DNA from: Eustoma russellianum
Lineage: Eukaryota; Streptophyta; Magnoliopsida; Gentianales; Gentianaceae
Direction of reading: 5' to 3'
NCBI GenBank assembly: GCA_036186865.1
Contig: AP025055.1
Span: forward strand, 7,240,518-7,304,517
Length of the DNA stretch: 64,000 nt
In this document: positions 12,180 through 23,504 of the stretch, piece by piece
How positions within the stretch are numbered: position 1 is the first letter of the stretch
Layout of the letters: the number at the start of each line of letters is the position of its first letter
Translations under genes and position numbers: made by a program
The notes under the pieces: generated by a model
The model's database searches: none
The model's input: only the letters and a program-made list of their open reading frames with translations
What the model was told of the DNA's origin: nothing

Positions 12180-12258
12180 GTATTTTCCGGAAACCGTACT
12201 ACTTTTCTTTTACAACATTGTTTTCTTATGGTTGATTAGTAAGAATTGCATGATTCCG
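12180..12258 (+). other. G2 intron-like gap between gag and protease
   Basis: 79-bp counterpart of G1 4,036-4,116. The donor side is preserved (GACAG then GTATTTTC) and the piece holds in-frame stops. The acceptor, ATTCAG in G1, reads ATTCCG here, so correct splicing of this copy would be impaired or would use another AG such as the one ending at 12,243. Confidence 0.5.
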
Positions 12259-13100
12259 GAGTTATACTAGTATGTTCAATACCTGCCAACGTACTATTTG
12301 ACAGTGGCGCCAACCACTCTTTCATATCCAAGAAATTCGCAAAGAATATTGAGAAAGGCCCAACCTATAGTGATGCACCTTATAGAATCCAAGCAGCTGG
12401 GGAGCAGGTGCTTGTAGCTCACCAAGTGTTCAAAAATTGTGAACTTGAATTTAATAACCATCGGTTTGACGCCGATTTGATTTCCATACCCATGACGGAC
12501 TTCGATGTGATTCTTGGAATGGACTGGCTTTCCAAGAACCGTGCCAACATCGATTGTAGTGAAAAGCAGGTTACCTTTAACGACCCCACACATAAAGACG
12601 TAACATTTCAAGGGGGATCGAAGTTACGAAAGAACCCTAAGAATATTTATGTAAATGCAATTCGCGCCAGTAAAGCTTTAAAGAAAGGACATCAAGGATA
12701 TCTGGTCTATGCCATAAACACTGATCAAGCACCCACAGACTTAACTCAAGTTCCAGTAGTCCGAGAGTACCCGGAGGTCTTTCCGGAGGAATTGCCAGGC
12801 CTTCCCCCGGAGCGAGAAACAGCTTTTGAGATCAACCTGATTCCAGGAGCTGAACCAATATCGAAGACCCCATACAAAATGGGCCCCGCAAAACTAAAAG
12901 AGCTGAAGGAGCATCTACGGGAGTTATTAGAAAAGAAGCTGATACGCCCAAGTGTTTCACCTTGGGGAGCTCCGGTACTATTCGTCAAAAAGAAGGACAG
13001 AAGCATGCGGTTGTGTATCGACTATAGAGAGCTCAATAAAATCACCATAAAGAATAAGTACCCCTTGCCAAGGATCGACGACTTGTTCGACCAGCTTCGG
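12259..13100 (+). pseudogene. G2 protease and RT N-terminal exon
   Basis: Aspartic protease ([12 protein letters not shown], with intact Asp-Ser-Gly; [14 protein letters not shown]) followed by a linker and the RT start ([55 protein letters not shown]). The frame is open for the whole stretch. At DQLR the coding match to G1 stops at a CGG codon directly followed by GTAAGC; reading on gives eight foreign residues and a stop at 13,127. The open frame can be read from a TTG at 12,246, but no ATG fits the protease start, consistent with a fused or spliced gag-pol. Confidence 0.87.
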
Positions 13101-13172
13101 GTAAGCGAACGAAACATTTTTATTTAGTAATAAAGTTTCTTATGAACCCTACCTAAAGGTATCATGATGCAG
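13101..13172 (+). other. 72-bp GT-AG intron-like insert in G2 RT
   Basis: Starts GTAAGC and ends ATGCAG, with a T-rich middle and stops in the coding frame. Taking out exactly these 72 bases gives the same codons as G1 across 3,196, including the same run of six G. The position is between DQLR and [10 protein letters not shown] of the RT palm. Size, borders and base composition fit a minimal plant spliceosomal intron. No RNA evidence is available here. Confidence 0.65.
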
Positions 13173-14189
13173 GGGGCAAGAATTTTCAGTAAGATTGATC
13201 TTCGCTCGGGATATTTCCAGTTGAGGATCAAGGCTAAAGACGTCCACAAAACTGCATTCAGAACCTGTTATGGACATTACGAGTTCCTAATAATGCTGTT
13301 CGGACTGACCAATGCGCCTGCCGCATTCATGGATCTAATGAATCGAGTTTTTCAGGAACAATTGGACAAATTCGTTGTAGTCTTCATAGACGATATCCTG
13401 ATATACTCACCAGACAAAGAAACCCATGCAACTCATCTAAGGATTGCTCTGGACATTTTGCAAAGAGAGCAATTGTATGCGAAATTCATTAAGTGTGAGT
13501 TATGGCTATGAAGCGTAGCCTTCCTAGGGCATGTGATATCCGAAGAAGGAATATCTGTAGATCCCAAGAAAATCAAAGCAATTACGGAGTGGCCCCGACC
13601 GACAAATGTTACGGAGGTACGAAGTTTTCTAGGTCTCGCGGGTTACTATCGAAAGTTTGTAGAAGGATTTTCCCGGATTGCTATGCCCATGACCCGCTTA
13701 ACCCAGAAGAAAACCAAGTTTGAATGGACCTCAGACTGTGAGAGTAGCTTTACCAAATTGAAGAAGAAACTGACTTCCGCCCCAGTCCTGGCACTGCCCA
13801 TTCCTGGAGAAAACTTTGTGGTATATAGTGATGCCTCTAAGAACGGGTTAGGATGTGTACTAATGCAGAAAGATCGACTAATTGCATATGCATCTCGGCA
13901 GTTAAAACCCTTTGAACAAAACTACCCTGTACACGACCTTGAGTTGGCAGCTGTGGTCTTCGCACTAAAAATATGGAGACACTATTTGTACGGCAAAAAG
14001 TGCAAGATTTTCACGGACCACAAAAGTCTCAAATACTTATTCACCCAAAAAGAACTGAACATGCGACAACGAAGATGGCTGGAACTAATAAAGGACTATG
14101 ACCTATCAATTCAATATCACCCGGGAAAAGCCAATAAGGTGGCGGACGCCTTAAGTAGAAAAACAAGTCATCCACGCCAACCTCCTTTA
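13173..14189 (+). pseudogene. G2 RT palm and RNase H
   Basis: Continues RT with [16 protein letters not shown], the [15 protein letters not shown] region and the catalytic [13 protein letters not shown] at about 13,509 replaces the Gln codon before SVAFLGH. The frame then runs through the RT thumb ([14 protein letters not shown]) into RNase H ([40 protein letters not shown]), which keeps its acidic residues. It ends at a TAG (CAG to TAG) at about 14,190 in the linker after ALSRKTSHP. Confidence 0.88.
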
Positions 14190-14192
14190 TAG

Positions 14193-15080
14193 CGTGACAT
14201 GGAAGAATTTGATTTGGAAGAAGTCGATTCAATTGAGGGCATGCTCGCAAAATTGATGATAATCCCTTCGTTAATAGATAGAATTAAAGAGGAGCAAGAA
14301 AAGGACGAAACTCTAAGAAAGATAAAGGATCGAGTACAGAAAAGATCCATTGGAGAATTTAAGGTTCGGGACTACAACAGTCTGTGGTTTCAAGAAAGAT
14401 TGTGCATACCCAATAACGAAGAAATTTTGAACGAGGTTCTAAAGGAAGCACATAGCTCGCAATTATCCATCCACCATGGAGCTCACAAGATGTACCAAGA
14501 CTTGAAGCAACGATTCTGGTGGCGCGGCATGAAAAGACAGATTGCAGAATTCGTGGAAAAATGCCTCGTGTGCCAAAAGGTGAAAGCGGAACACCAGAAA
14601 CCCGCGGGGTTGCTACAGCCTCTCGAGGTTCCCGAATGGAAATGGGATCACATTTCTATGGATTTTGTGACTTACTTGCTGAAAACGAAAAACGGTTACG
14701 ATGCCATTTGGGTGGTTGTTGATCGTCTAACCAAGTCTGCCCATTTCATGGCTATGACAATCAAGGCCCCAATGGAAAAGTTGGCCACGATGTACGTAGA
14801 ACAAATTGTAAGCCTTCACGGAGTACCCCTAAGTATCGTGTGTGATCGCGACCCTCGCTTCACATCACGATTCTGGACGGCTTTTCAGAAAACAATGGGT
14901 ACTGAGATTCATATGAGCTCGGCATTTCATCCCCAAACGGATGGTCAATCAGAACGAACTATTCAGACACTGGAAGACATGTTGCGATCTTGCACCCTCG
15001 ATTTTGGGAAAAGCTGGGATCGAAGTCTCAAACTAGTAGAATTTTCATATAACAACAGCTACCATCGATCTATAGGAATG
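14193..15080 (+). pseudogene. G2 integrase core
   Basis: Linker [14 protein letters not shown], then an HHCC zinc-binding domain (His pair around SIHHG, then CLVCQ) and the D,D,E core: Asp in SMDFVTYLL, Asp in VCDRDPRFT, Glu in [10 protein letters not shown], all present. A one-base deletion after ATGGCCC at about 15,081 shifts the frame; the shifted tail reads to a stop at 15,140. The frame continues in a different register in the next entry. Confidence 0.88.
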
Positions 15081-15697
15081 GCCCATACGAAGCACTCTAT
15101 GGAAGAAAGTGCCGATCTCCTCTCTATTTGGATGAAATAGGAGACAAGATTCTCACGGGACCCGACCTAGTCGAGCAAGCTCGGGAGAAGATAAAAATTA
15201 TAAAGCAAAGGTTACAAGCGGCACAGGATAGAAGCAAGGTCTGGGCGGACGAGAAGCGACGACCGTTAGAATTCCAAGATGGAGAAAAAGAGTTTCTCAA
15301 AGTGTCGCCAACAAAGGGAGTTAAAAGATTTGGTATTAAAGGGAAGTTGAGCGCAAGATTTATTGGGCCATATCAGGTTCTTGAAAGAATTGGAAAAGTG
15401 GCCTATCGGCTAGCTCTACCGCCCACCCTATCTCAGATCCATGACGTGTTCCATGTCTCTCAATTGCGACGATATGTACATGATCCTAGTCATGTCATAA
15501 AAGATCTACCTTTGAAGTTGGAAGCTGACACAACCTATGAGGAAGAACCCGAAAGGATAGTCGATCGTAAAGAAAAGGTGCTAAGAAAACGAACTATACC
15601 AATGGTTAAGGTACAATGGAAGAACCATTCTGTGGATGAGTCTACCTGGGAACTAGAAGAAAACATGAAAAATTTGTACCCTCACCTCTTTGGTTAG
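15081..15697 (+). pseudogene. G2 integrase C-terminus and chromodomain
   Basis: Open from about 15,128 to the stop at 15,697. It includes the GPY/F module ([21 protein letters not shown]) and the chromodomain-like end ([19 protein letters not shown] ... LYPHLFG). The aromatic residues of VQWKNH and STWE fit a chromodomain, although the classic N-terminal part is short. Separated from the integrase core only by the one-base deletion. Confidence 0.87.
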
Positions 15698-15730
15698 CAC
15701 TTTCAAGTTTCAAGGACGAAACTTATAATA

Positions 15731-15741
15731 GGGGGGGAGGA
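15731..15741 (+). other. G2 polypurine tract
   Basis: GGGGGGGAGGA immediately before the 3' LTR at 15,742. It would prime second-strand DNA synthesis. The stretch between the pol stop and here is about 33 bp of non-coding sequence. Confidence 0.9.
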
Positions 15742-18700
15742 TGTTGTAACCTAATTATAGAATCCGTCTTGTACCTAAAGTTGAGTTAGTAAACATGTGA
15801 CAATTTACGCTTGCGCATGAAATTACAATGATCAATATAAGTATATTATGAAGAGTACTATGTGCATTACAAGAAAGGATTCCATTTGCTCCATGGCCTT
15901 GTGAATTTCGGCCATAGCCAAGAAGGACTATCACTAAAATCCTTATTTAAATGTTAACTAATGGCATACATGTGTATCATTTTTCTATAAAAACAAAAGA
16001 GAGAGGAGAAAAATAAAATTACAAAGGCTAGTTGGGGTCATTAAAGACCCCAACCGCCGGTTACATTAAGAAGGGAAGGGGGAGGGAGGCTAATTAAGAA
16101 AGGTGGCTAGACTTAATGAGAGTTACCCTAACCATACCTAAAAGGAACTATGGTTAGTCAAAGATGACCATGGTTAAGCCACCCAACTTGGAGAACTAAG
16201 GCAAACCCTAACCACACCCCTTATTACCCAACGGCTAGCTTAGCCAAGAAAGGAAGAGTTTTCCCCAAAGTACACTTGAACATTTCCTAGATTCCTAACA
16301 CCCCAAGGTGTCTCAAGAACAAAAAGGAACTTCTTTCCTTCCTTTTTCCTCTTCCAACCCATGGCCAAGAGGACCACCAAGAAGAGTTGGATTCCTCCAA
16401 AGCTAAGTGACATTAGGTAAGTATTCTTAGCCTCCTAAGAAGACATTTCTACCTTCATGAAGATGAAACTCATGGTGTGCCTCTCTTTGCTCCAAAACCG
16501 TGACCTTAATGGTCTCTAGGCTCAAGGATTTCAAGCTTTCAAGAACTCTAGCTTAGACAAGCTTGGACACTACTCACACTCCTTTTGGTAAGCCCTCTAG
16601 CTTTCTTTTGGAAGGATGTTGAGTTAAAAGCATAGACTATCTTCCCTTCTATCTCCCCCACCACCGTGGGAATGCATGTGTAGAGGAGAGAAAGACTTCA
16701 ACTTTTCACCCTTCCAAGAAGAGTAAGCGAACAAGGAAAGTACACTATACTTCTTATGGTTTAAATGTGAAAGTGTGTGCATGAATGGCTAGAAATACCT
16801 AAGATTTAATCTTAGTTGTGAAATGGTCAGTTGAAGGCCAAAACTTTCAGCCCTAGGCTTTTAAATGTGAAGGAGTGGAACTTTGCTCCAAAGATGTGTT
16901 CTTTGATGGTTATATGCATGTTTATGTTCTAATCTAGGCTTGAATGTGTTAAAGATCCTTTCTTTTATGGTGAAAGGGGCCACGGTGGAAGGGTAAGGGA
17001 AGTTGGGTGAGTTTTAAATGGAAAATGTCATTATAGCAAGGAAATGGGGACAAGGTTTAATCTTGTTGTGTGTTAGGCTTAAAATACTCTTGAGTTTGTG
17101 ATTTTCTTGCATGCACCAAATAATGAGGCTGATGTGAAGGGTGTGTGTGTTCATCTCAAATTTTTGCTAAGTAATAGTGACAAAAATGTGAGCCAAGGAT
17201 ATTTAGGAAGAAGATATGATCACTGAAAGATTCTGAAGCTGGACAGAAACTTTAGCTGTTTTGTAAAGCCAGAAAAGGGACCTTAGGAACCTTCAATTCT
17301 ACTGATTTTTGGTATGCTAATAGTTGTATGTGTTTTTTAGGTTTGAGAGTTGGAATCACCTTAAAAAGAGCCACGGTGTATTTTTAATGAATTTTCTACT
17401 AAGATTTGTCTTACTGGAAAAGTTGTACTGGACAGAATTCAAGTAATGTGTTTGGTAGCCTAAAAATGGACCTTAGGGGTATGCAAATCCATTAATTTTC
17501 GGCATGTTACTAGCCTCATGAATAAAGGAGAGATGGCAGTTGGAATTTTATCAAAATAAGTTGTGGTTTATTTTTAATTAATTTCCTAGTAAAACGGGTC
17601 AAACTGAATTATGCTGGATAGGCAGAATTTATGTCACACTTTGCATGATCTGGAAAAGGGCCTTAGAAAATTGGTTTTGGGCTAAACATTGGCAGGATGC
17701 TAGCCCAATGAGTTTATTAATTTAGGGAGTTGGAATTTCCAGAAAAAGATTAAAGGATTTGTCACAATAAATTTTATAGTAAAATATGGTCGTTTCAGAA
17801 TTCAGATTGCATTGTTTTATGAAAAGGAGTAAATGAGTCCCATATTGATATCGTAAGTTCGCAACACATGCATGGCGTTCACTTATGACAGTCACGGAGG
17901 AGTACATGTGGTTAAATGGGTCCAAAAACTGCATTTTAGCAGAAAACTTCTAAGAAGAAGTAGACGTTACGAAGCTGGAAAATTCCAGCATGTCAACGGA
18001 ATGTGTCCATTCGTTTTTGTTATGCACTATGCCGTCATTTGCACGTTACATGTCATATATTGCATTCATCGTCACATGCATGATTTATGGCATGGATTTT
18101 ACGTGAAAGAAAGATGAATAGCGTTTTCAAAAAGATGATTTTTGTGTTTTTAAAAGAACGCTTCCCCACCGGTACCGTATGTGAGTATGAACTGGCCAGT
18201 ATGAATGATGACCGTGCGGGCCCGGAATAGAATAGACCCTGCTTGTATGATGACCGTGCGGGCCCGGAATAGAATATAACCTACAAGTATGATGACCGTG
18301 CGGGCCCGGAATAGAATAGACCCTGCCAGTATGATGACCGTGCGGGCCCAGAATAGAATAGACCCGGCAAGTATGATGACGTTATTGTTCCGAATCCGGG
18401 AGGAATAGATTCGAAGGGGAGAAGTTACCGCCTCAGATCCGAGAAGATAGATCTGAACACTCTATTGTTTTATGACGATGATGATTTGAAAGAAAAGCAT
18501 GAAAAATCGTTTTCTCATCTTATCATGACGCATTACATGTGCATATGCATGCATGTCACGTATGGAGTCATTGTGAAGCGACGCATGATATTTAGACTAA
18601 GTTGTCATGATCTTGTAGAACCCAAGTGATGATGATTATTGGGTTACTCGTCGATGCATGTTACAGTCTCCTTGTGTTATATTCTGCTCTAACTAGTGAT

Positions 18701-19269
18701 TCTCTTAAGTTATGACCTTACTGCATTAAGCGATGATCCTTATCGAATGTTGATCGGAGGACAGGTATGCTTCTAAACCAAATATTATTTGGGGTTCGGT
18801 TCTTGCTCATACTTTCCATTTAACTCATGACTATTATAGTATACTTGCTGGTGACATCGTCACTCACCCTATTTTTCTCTCCAGAGGTGGCAGGAGACAA
18901 AGTTGAATGGATTGATGACGAGCCTAGGGTTCCCTACCCATGAGTGCATTGGAGGATGTCCAGGGTTAGTAGACCGAGCATACCAGCGTTAAGGGATGAT
19001 GATGATGCTTTGTAATTGTGACGGAAAACAATTTACTTTTGTCGTTTTCTGCTACGATTTATGTGGGTTGTAATCTTTAACTGCTTATGATGACGCTTTA
19101 ATTCAAAGATTTAAATTCTGCCACGGTTTCGCATGTTTATTGCGCGAAAGCACAAAGATCCATGCATTAGAATCATGGATCACGACGCGTATGGATGACG
19201 CCAAGTACTCTCCTTAGTGAAGTACGGCGGGTGCACGGACTTCGGCGGGGCCGGTGTGCAGGCGCTACA
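15742..19269 (+). repeat. G2 3' LTR
   Basis: 3,528-bp LTR starting TGTTGTAACC and ending GCGCTACA, followed by the target duplication ACTTG. It holds the 42-bp minisatellite again at 18,207-18,374 (four units) and the TATA-like site at 15,985. It lacks about 60 bp present in the 5' LTR near 7,470-7,560. Confidence 0.92.
18207..18374 (+). repeat. 42-bp minisatellite in G2 3' LTR
   Basis: Four 42-bp units beginning GATGACCGTGCGGGCCC, with a truncated fifth at 18,375. The unit number matches the 5' LTR array, so no change in copy number is visible since insertion. Confidence 0.9.
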
Positions 19270-21550
19270 ACTTGGTTCGCATGTACTCGTCTATAAGTGT
19301 CATAAGTAATTACCCGGTAAGTTTTAAGGCAAGGCGATGTTGTTAAGGGAATCGTTATTCTTTTCTCAGAGTGGATACAAAACTGAATTCTGGAATGACC
19401 AGTTTTACTATAAAATTTATTCTGATCAATCCTTTAATCATTTTTCGGAAACTCCAACTTTCCAGCTTAATAATCTCATTGGATTAGTGTCCTACCAAAA
19501 TTGGGCCCAAATGCACTTTTCTAAGATTAAATTTCGGATCATGCAATATGACACACAATTTCTGTCAGTCCAACGTATTTCAGCCTAACCCATTTTACTA
19601 GAAAATTCATTAAAAATAATCCCTAAATCGTTTTGACAAGATTCGAACTCTCACACTTACTTTATTCACAGGTTTAGCTTCATACCAAAAATTAGCTAAT
19701 TTTCACGCCTCTAATGTCCATTTCTAAGCTACTAATCACGTTATTCAAATTCTGTCCAGTACAACATTATCAGCAGGACCATTCTCACTAGAAAATTTAT
19801 TAAAACTAAACCGTAGCTCCTTTTATTGAAATTTCAACTCACACATTTCATATACATATGAGGCTAACAAAACACCAAAAAGTAGCCAATTTGAATACTC
19901 CTAAGATTCATTTTTAGGTCATACAAAACGTCACACTGTTCTACCCAGTTCCAGTAATTTCTTCTTGAGCAGTTTTACCAAAGGATTTATTAATAATAAT
20001 TCACAACTCCTTTTATCGAAATTCCACCTCTCACATCTCACATACATATAAGGCTAGCAGCATACCGAAAGTCAGCAGGTTTGAAAGTTCTTAAGACCCC
20101 CTTTTTGATCTCTCAAAACAACCCCAGTTTCTGTCCAATTCCAGAAGTTTTTCTAGTGGTCATATGTTGTTCCTAAGTGTCCTTATCTTTCATTCTTGGC
20201 ACAAACACCTAGTATACCATTGTAGTGTATACGCACCCCTCCATCACAGTCCCATTTTCGGTGCATGAAAGAAAATAAGGAATCTAAGAGCATGTTATGC
20301 GCAACACACCACAAGACTATAGACTTATCTCCATTTCTTACCAAGTTAGCACGTACATACGAAAATCACACTCATCCCCCTTCACCCCTTCCACCGTGAG
20401 CTCTCCTTGGGAAAAGGAAGAATCTTTAACTTGTTTATCTTAGTTTACACATAATGAGACATATAACTCCAAAAGATTTTACCTTTGAAACAAGATCTCA
20501 CTCCCTCACTTTAAATAACCAAGGCCGAAAGTTTTGGCCTTCAACTTGGCCTAAAGACTACCAAGATTAAATCTTAAGCACATCTAGCTATTCATGCACA
20601 CACTTTCACATTCAAGCCTTAAAGAGTATAGTGTACTTGCCTTCCTTGCTTACTCTTCTTGGAGAGGTGTAGTAAAGTTGGAATCCTTCTCTTTCCTATG
20701 CAAGCATTCCCACGGTGGTGGAAGGAAAAGAAAGGAGCATGGTTAGTCTATATTCTTTAACTAGATATTCTCTTAGAAAAGGAGTTAAATGGCTTACCAA
20801 AGAGGAGCTTGAGTAGTATCCAAGCTTCTCTAAACAAGAGTCCTTTAAGGCTTGAAATCCTTGAGCCTATATTCTCTTGAGTATGAACCATAATCCCTTG
20901 GGTATGTGCTTAGGTCGAATGGCTTATGGGAAGGGAAGAGAGGAGGGCTTCTTGTTTGGTGTAAGAGAATGGAACTAGGGTTTTGCTTTTGGAGGGAACT
21001 CTTCTTGGCTACTTGGTTGTAGCCGTTGGGATGGGGGGGTTTCCAAATTAACTCTCCCAACCTTGGTTACTTTTTGGCTAACCAATGTTACTTTATTTCT
21101 AACCTTGATTATTTATGCTAACCATAATTATTTTTTGTTAATCTTGGTTAGTTAAATATGGTTAGGTTACTTAGTAGATAGGTTAAGTAGTTGGCTCCTT
21201 AATTAGCCTCCCCCTCCCCTTAGTATCCGGCGGTTGGGGGTCTTTAATGCCCCCAACCATGCCTAATTCAATTTCTATCTTTCTTAATTTTTGGTTTATT
21301 TAACATATTCCCTTAACTATTCATTTGTTTAAAATCACAAGATAAGATAATGTGATGTGCCTTCCTTGGGCTTGTTGGCCGAACTTATAAGACCTTGGGG
21401 CGAAAATTTTGTGTCCTCTCCCCATGGTCCCTCATTCACTCTCAAGTACTACAGGCATATTGCCATTATCCGAGATGAAATGTACAGTAATAGTCATCAG
21501 TCGTAACTAATATAAATCGCAAATAAAGGATCCCATGTTGGGTTACAACA
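19270..21550 (-). repeat. G1 5' LTR, proximal part
   Basis: Remaining part of the G1 5' LTR after the G2 insertion; its first five bases are the duplicated target ACTTG. Together with 5,613-7,059 it makes an LTR of about 3.7 kb. The end at 21,550 is the complement of TGTTGTAACCC. No coding content recognised. Confidence 0.88.
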
Positions 21551-22482
21551 CATAAAAATAATGATGACAGTAATAGTGATAATAAATTAGATGATGATTT
21601 AATATTAATAGCTAGAAAACTTAGAAAGTTTTTCAAACAACCAAATAGAAATGGAAACAAGTGGTATAATAAAGAGTTAAAATGATACCAATACGGTCAA
21701 AAAGGACATATCTCATATGATTTCCCAACAAAGAAAAATAACAATAATAACAAACAAGCTAAGGACAAGGGCAAAAGACTAAGACAGAGGAGTCCAAGTC
21801 AAGAAGAGGCAAACAAGCAATGAAGGCAAGCACATGGAGCGACTTGTCCGACTTAGAATCTGACACTAAGAAAGCTCAAGTCTGCTTCTTATCCAACGAG
21901 GCAAGTTCTTCATCTGATGAAGATTCTGATAATGAAATGTCATTTGATGAAATGTATGAAGAATTTCTAAGGATGCATGCTCACTGTAAAAGGCTGTATA
22001 AAGCAAAGAAGAAATTAATTGAAGAAAATGACAAGTTGAAGACGTCCAACTTGGAATTTTTTTATCAATTAGAATCTCTTAAACAAGAGTCTACTAATAC
22101 TCTTGATTCTTTAGAGATTAAGATTGACTCATATAGGAAAAATGAACATGCATTAAAAACTAAAAATAATATGTTGAAATCTAAGTTAGAAAGTTGTGAA
22201 AATGAGATAGTTCAACTTAAATCATTAGAATTAAAGCATGAAGGTACTAGCAATGTAAAAGAGTCAAAGATAAACATGCTTATATCTGAGCTTGAATCTT
22301 TCAAAATGTTGTCGAACGAATCCATAAAATCTATGGATTTGAGGATTACTAACATTTTCAATGCCCTTGAAGCTTTAGGAAAATCATTTACCAACAACAA
22401 GAAAGTTCAAAAGGTCGCCTTCCTGCTGAATGGGATCCTAAAGTCACGACAATTGAAGAAACGAAATCAATCATTAAAATAT
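21551..22482 (+). pseudogene. Sire-like copia gag fragment, copy A
   Basis: Paralogue of 44,938-45,867. It starts inside gag, right of the G1 insertion: an Asp/Asn-rich run, a decayed zinc knuckle, a Ser/Asp-rich acidic stretch, then a coiled coil (KKKLIEENDKLKTSNLEFFY). It runs straight into a second copy of the UBN2-type gag segment (LELKHEGTS ... ESKINMLISELESF). The 21,820-22,515 frame covers the last two parts. The fusion of the Gag C-terminal coil to an internal Gag segment is shared with copy B, so it is older than the duplication. Confidence 0.8.
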
Positions 22483-23499
22483 AGGACCTGTATAGCACCA
22501 TTAGAAGGGGGTTGAATAGTGTGTGCGGAAAAACTTGTTTTTAAAAACGTTTGGCCCAAAAAACCCGACTTCTGAAAATAGTTCCTGTTTTTAGATCCTC
22601 AGTTGAAATAATTAAATGACCTGGTTAGAGACATTAAAAAATTATGAAATTTGGTGAGATTCTACTCTCAGATGTTTTGATTATCTCCTAAAAATTTCAA
22701 ATTCAAATTCAACTCCTAACCCTTTGAAAATACGTTTGTGGTCAGATTGCACAAATCTGCCAGAAATGGTACTCCGACTTGAAAATTTTATTCCGATTAA
22801 TTCGTAACTCCAAATGGTCTGAAAATTTAATGGGTTTAAACAGTTTTGAAAAATTCCTTTGGGAAGTATGTCAAATACGTTGATGTTCTCAACCTTTGCA
22901 AGTCTGAAAATCAGATTGCACTAGTCTCAAAACTATTAATGTTTGATTGACTTATACTTATCCAAATGGGTTGAAACTTGCGCCAAATGAAACTTAAGAG
23001 CGTGGATATGTTTCTGCAAATTTTTATAATTTTTGAAAGTCGTTTACTATTTTTACTACTGCAACGAAATCAACGCAGAAACTGAAAACTGAAAGTAAAG
23101 TGCTTAAAGTAAAGACACCAAGGATTTTATACTGGTTCGGTTAAATCAACCTATCCAGTCTTCGAAGACACCTTCCTCGGTTTTCACTAATCAAAAAATA
23201 ACACTTTATCACAAGGGTTCCTGGAGTTACACACCAACTCCACCCTTTTACAAACGATACAATCAATCACACTGATCGCGAACACCACCATCGAACGGAT
23301 GATGGTTTGATCACACTTTGATCAACCTTTTACAACAAATTAGTCGTGTATGGTGACATAAAAAAAGCCTGTTCAATATGTTAAATATTATAACAAAGGA
23401 TTGCGAGAAGAAGAAGAAGAAAGAAAAAAAGAAAAGAAGGAAATGGTTGAGCTTCTTGATCTTTAGAGAATGAGAGTTGTGGTCTTGACTTTGTTTGCA
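22483..23499 (-). repeat. Reversed Sire-like LTR, copy A, first part
   Basis: Reverse complement of the end half of the T1-type LTR: begins with the complement of CCTTGCAGATCCTACA (mutated) and of TCTAGTGGTG. It is interrupted by T1 at 23,504 and continues at 31,559. A GAA-rich microsatellite sits near 23,408-23,430. Confidence 0.82.
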
Positions 23500-23504
23500 C
23501 TACT

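Larger units (their letters stand above)
7060..19269 (+). mobile_element. Ty3/gypsy element G2, Tekay/Del-like, full length
   Basis: Full-length 12.2-kb LTR retrotransposon nested in the G1 5' LTR in opposite orientation. It is flanked by a perfect 5-bp target duplication, ACTTG (7,055-7,059 and 19,270-19,274). LTRs begin TGTTGTAAC and end CA. Order: LTR, primer-binding site, gag, protease, RT, RNase H, integrase, chromodomain, polypurine tract, LTR. The LTRs look about 96-97% alike by eye, so insertion is fairly recent. Coding is interrupted by at least five stops, one frameshift and a 72-bp intron-like insert in RT, so this copy is probably non-autonomous. Confidence 0.93.
1..21550 (-). mobile_element. 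Ty3/gypsy element G1, Tekay/Del-like, interrupted
   Basis: Minus-strand LTR retrotransposon. In its own sense it reads: 5' LTR (21,550 down to 19,270, then 7,059 down to about 5,613), leader, gag, protease, RT, RNase H, integrase, chromodomain, polypurine tract, and a 3' LTR cut by the left edge. LTR start (TGTTGTAACCC) lies at 21,550 and at 624 on the minus strand. Its 5' LTR is split by the younger element G2. Bases 1-624 and 20,928-21,550 are near-identical, as expected of an LTR pair. It entered Sire-like gag sequence; CATAA at 21,551-21,555 is the candidate right target duplication, but the left one is outside the window. Lineage comes from the C-terminal chromodomain and the long LTRs. 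The copy is dead: many stops, frameshifts and a lost primer-binding site. Confidence 0.88.
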
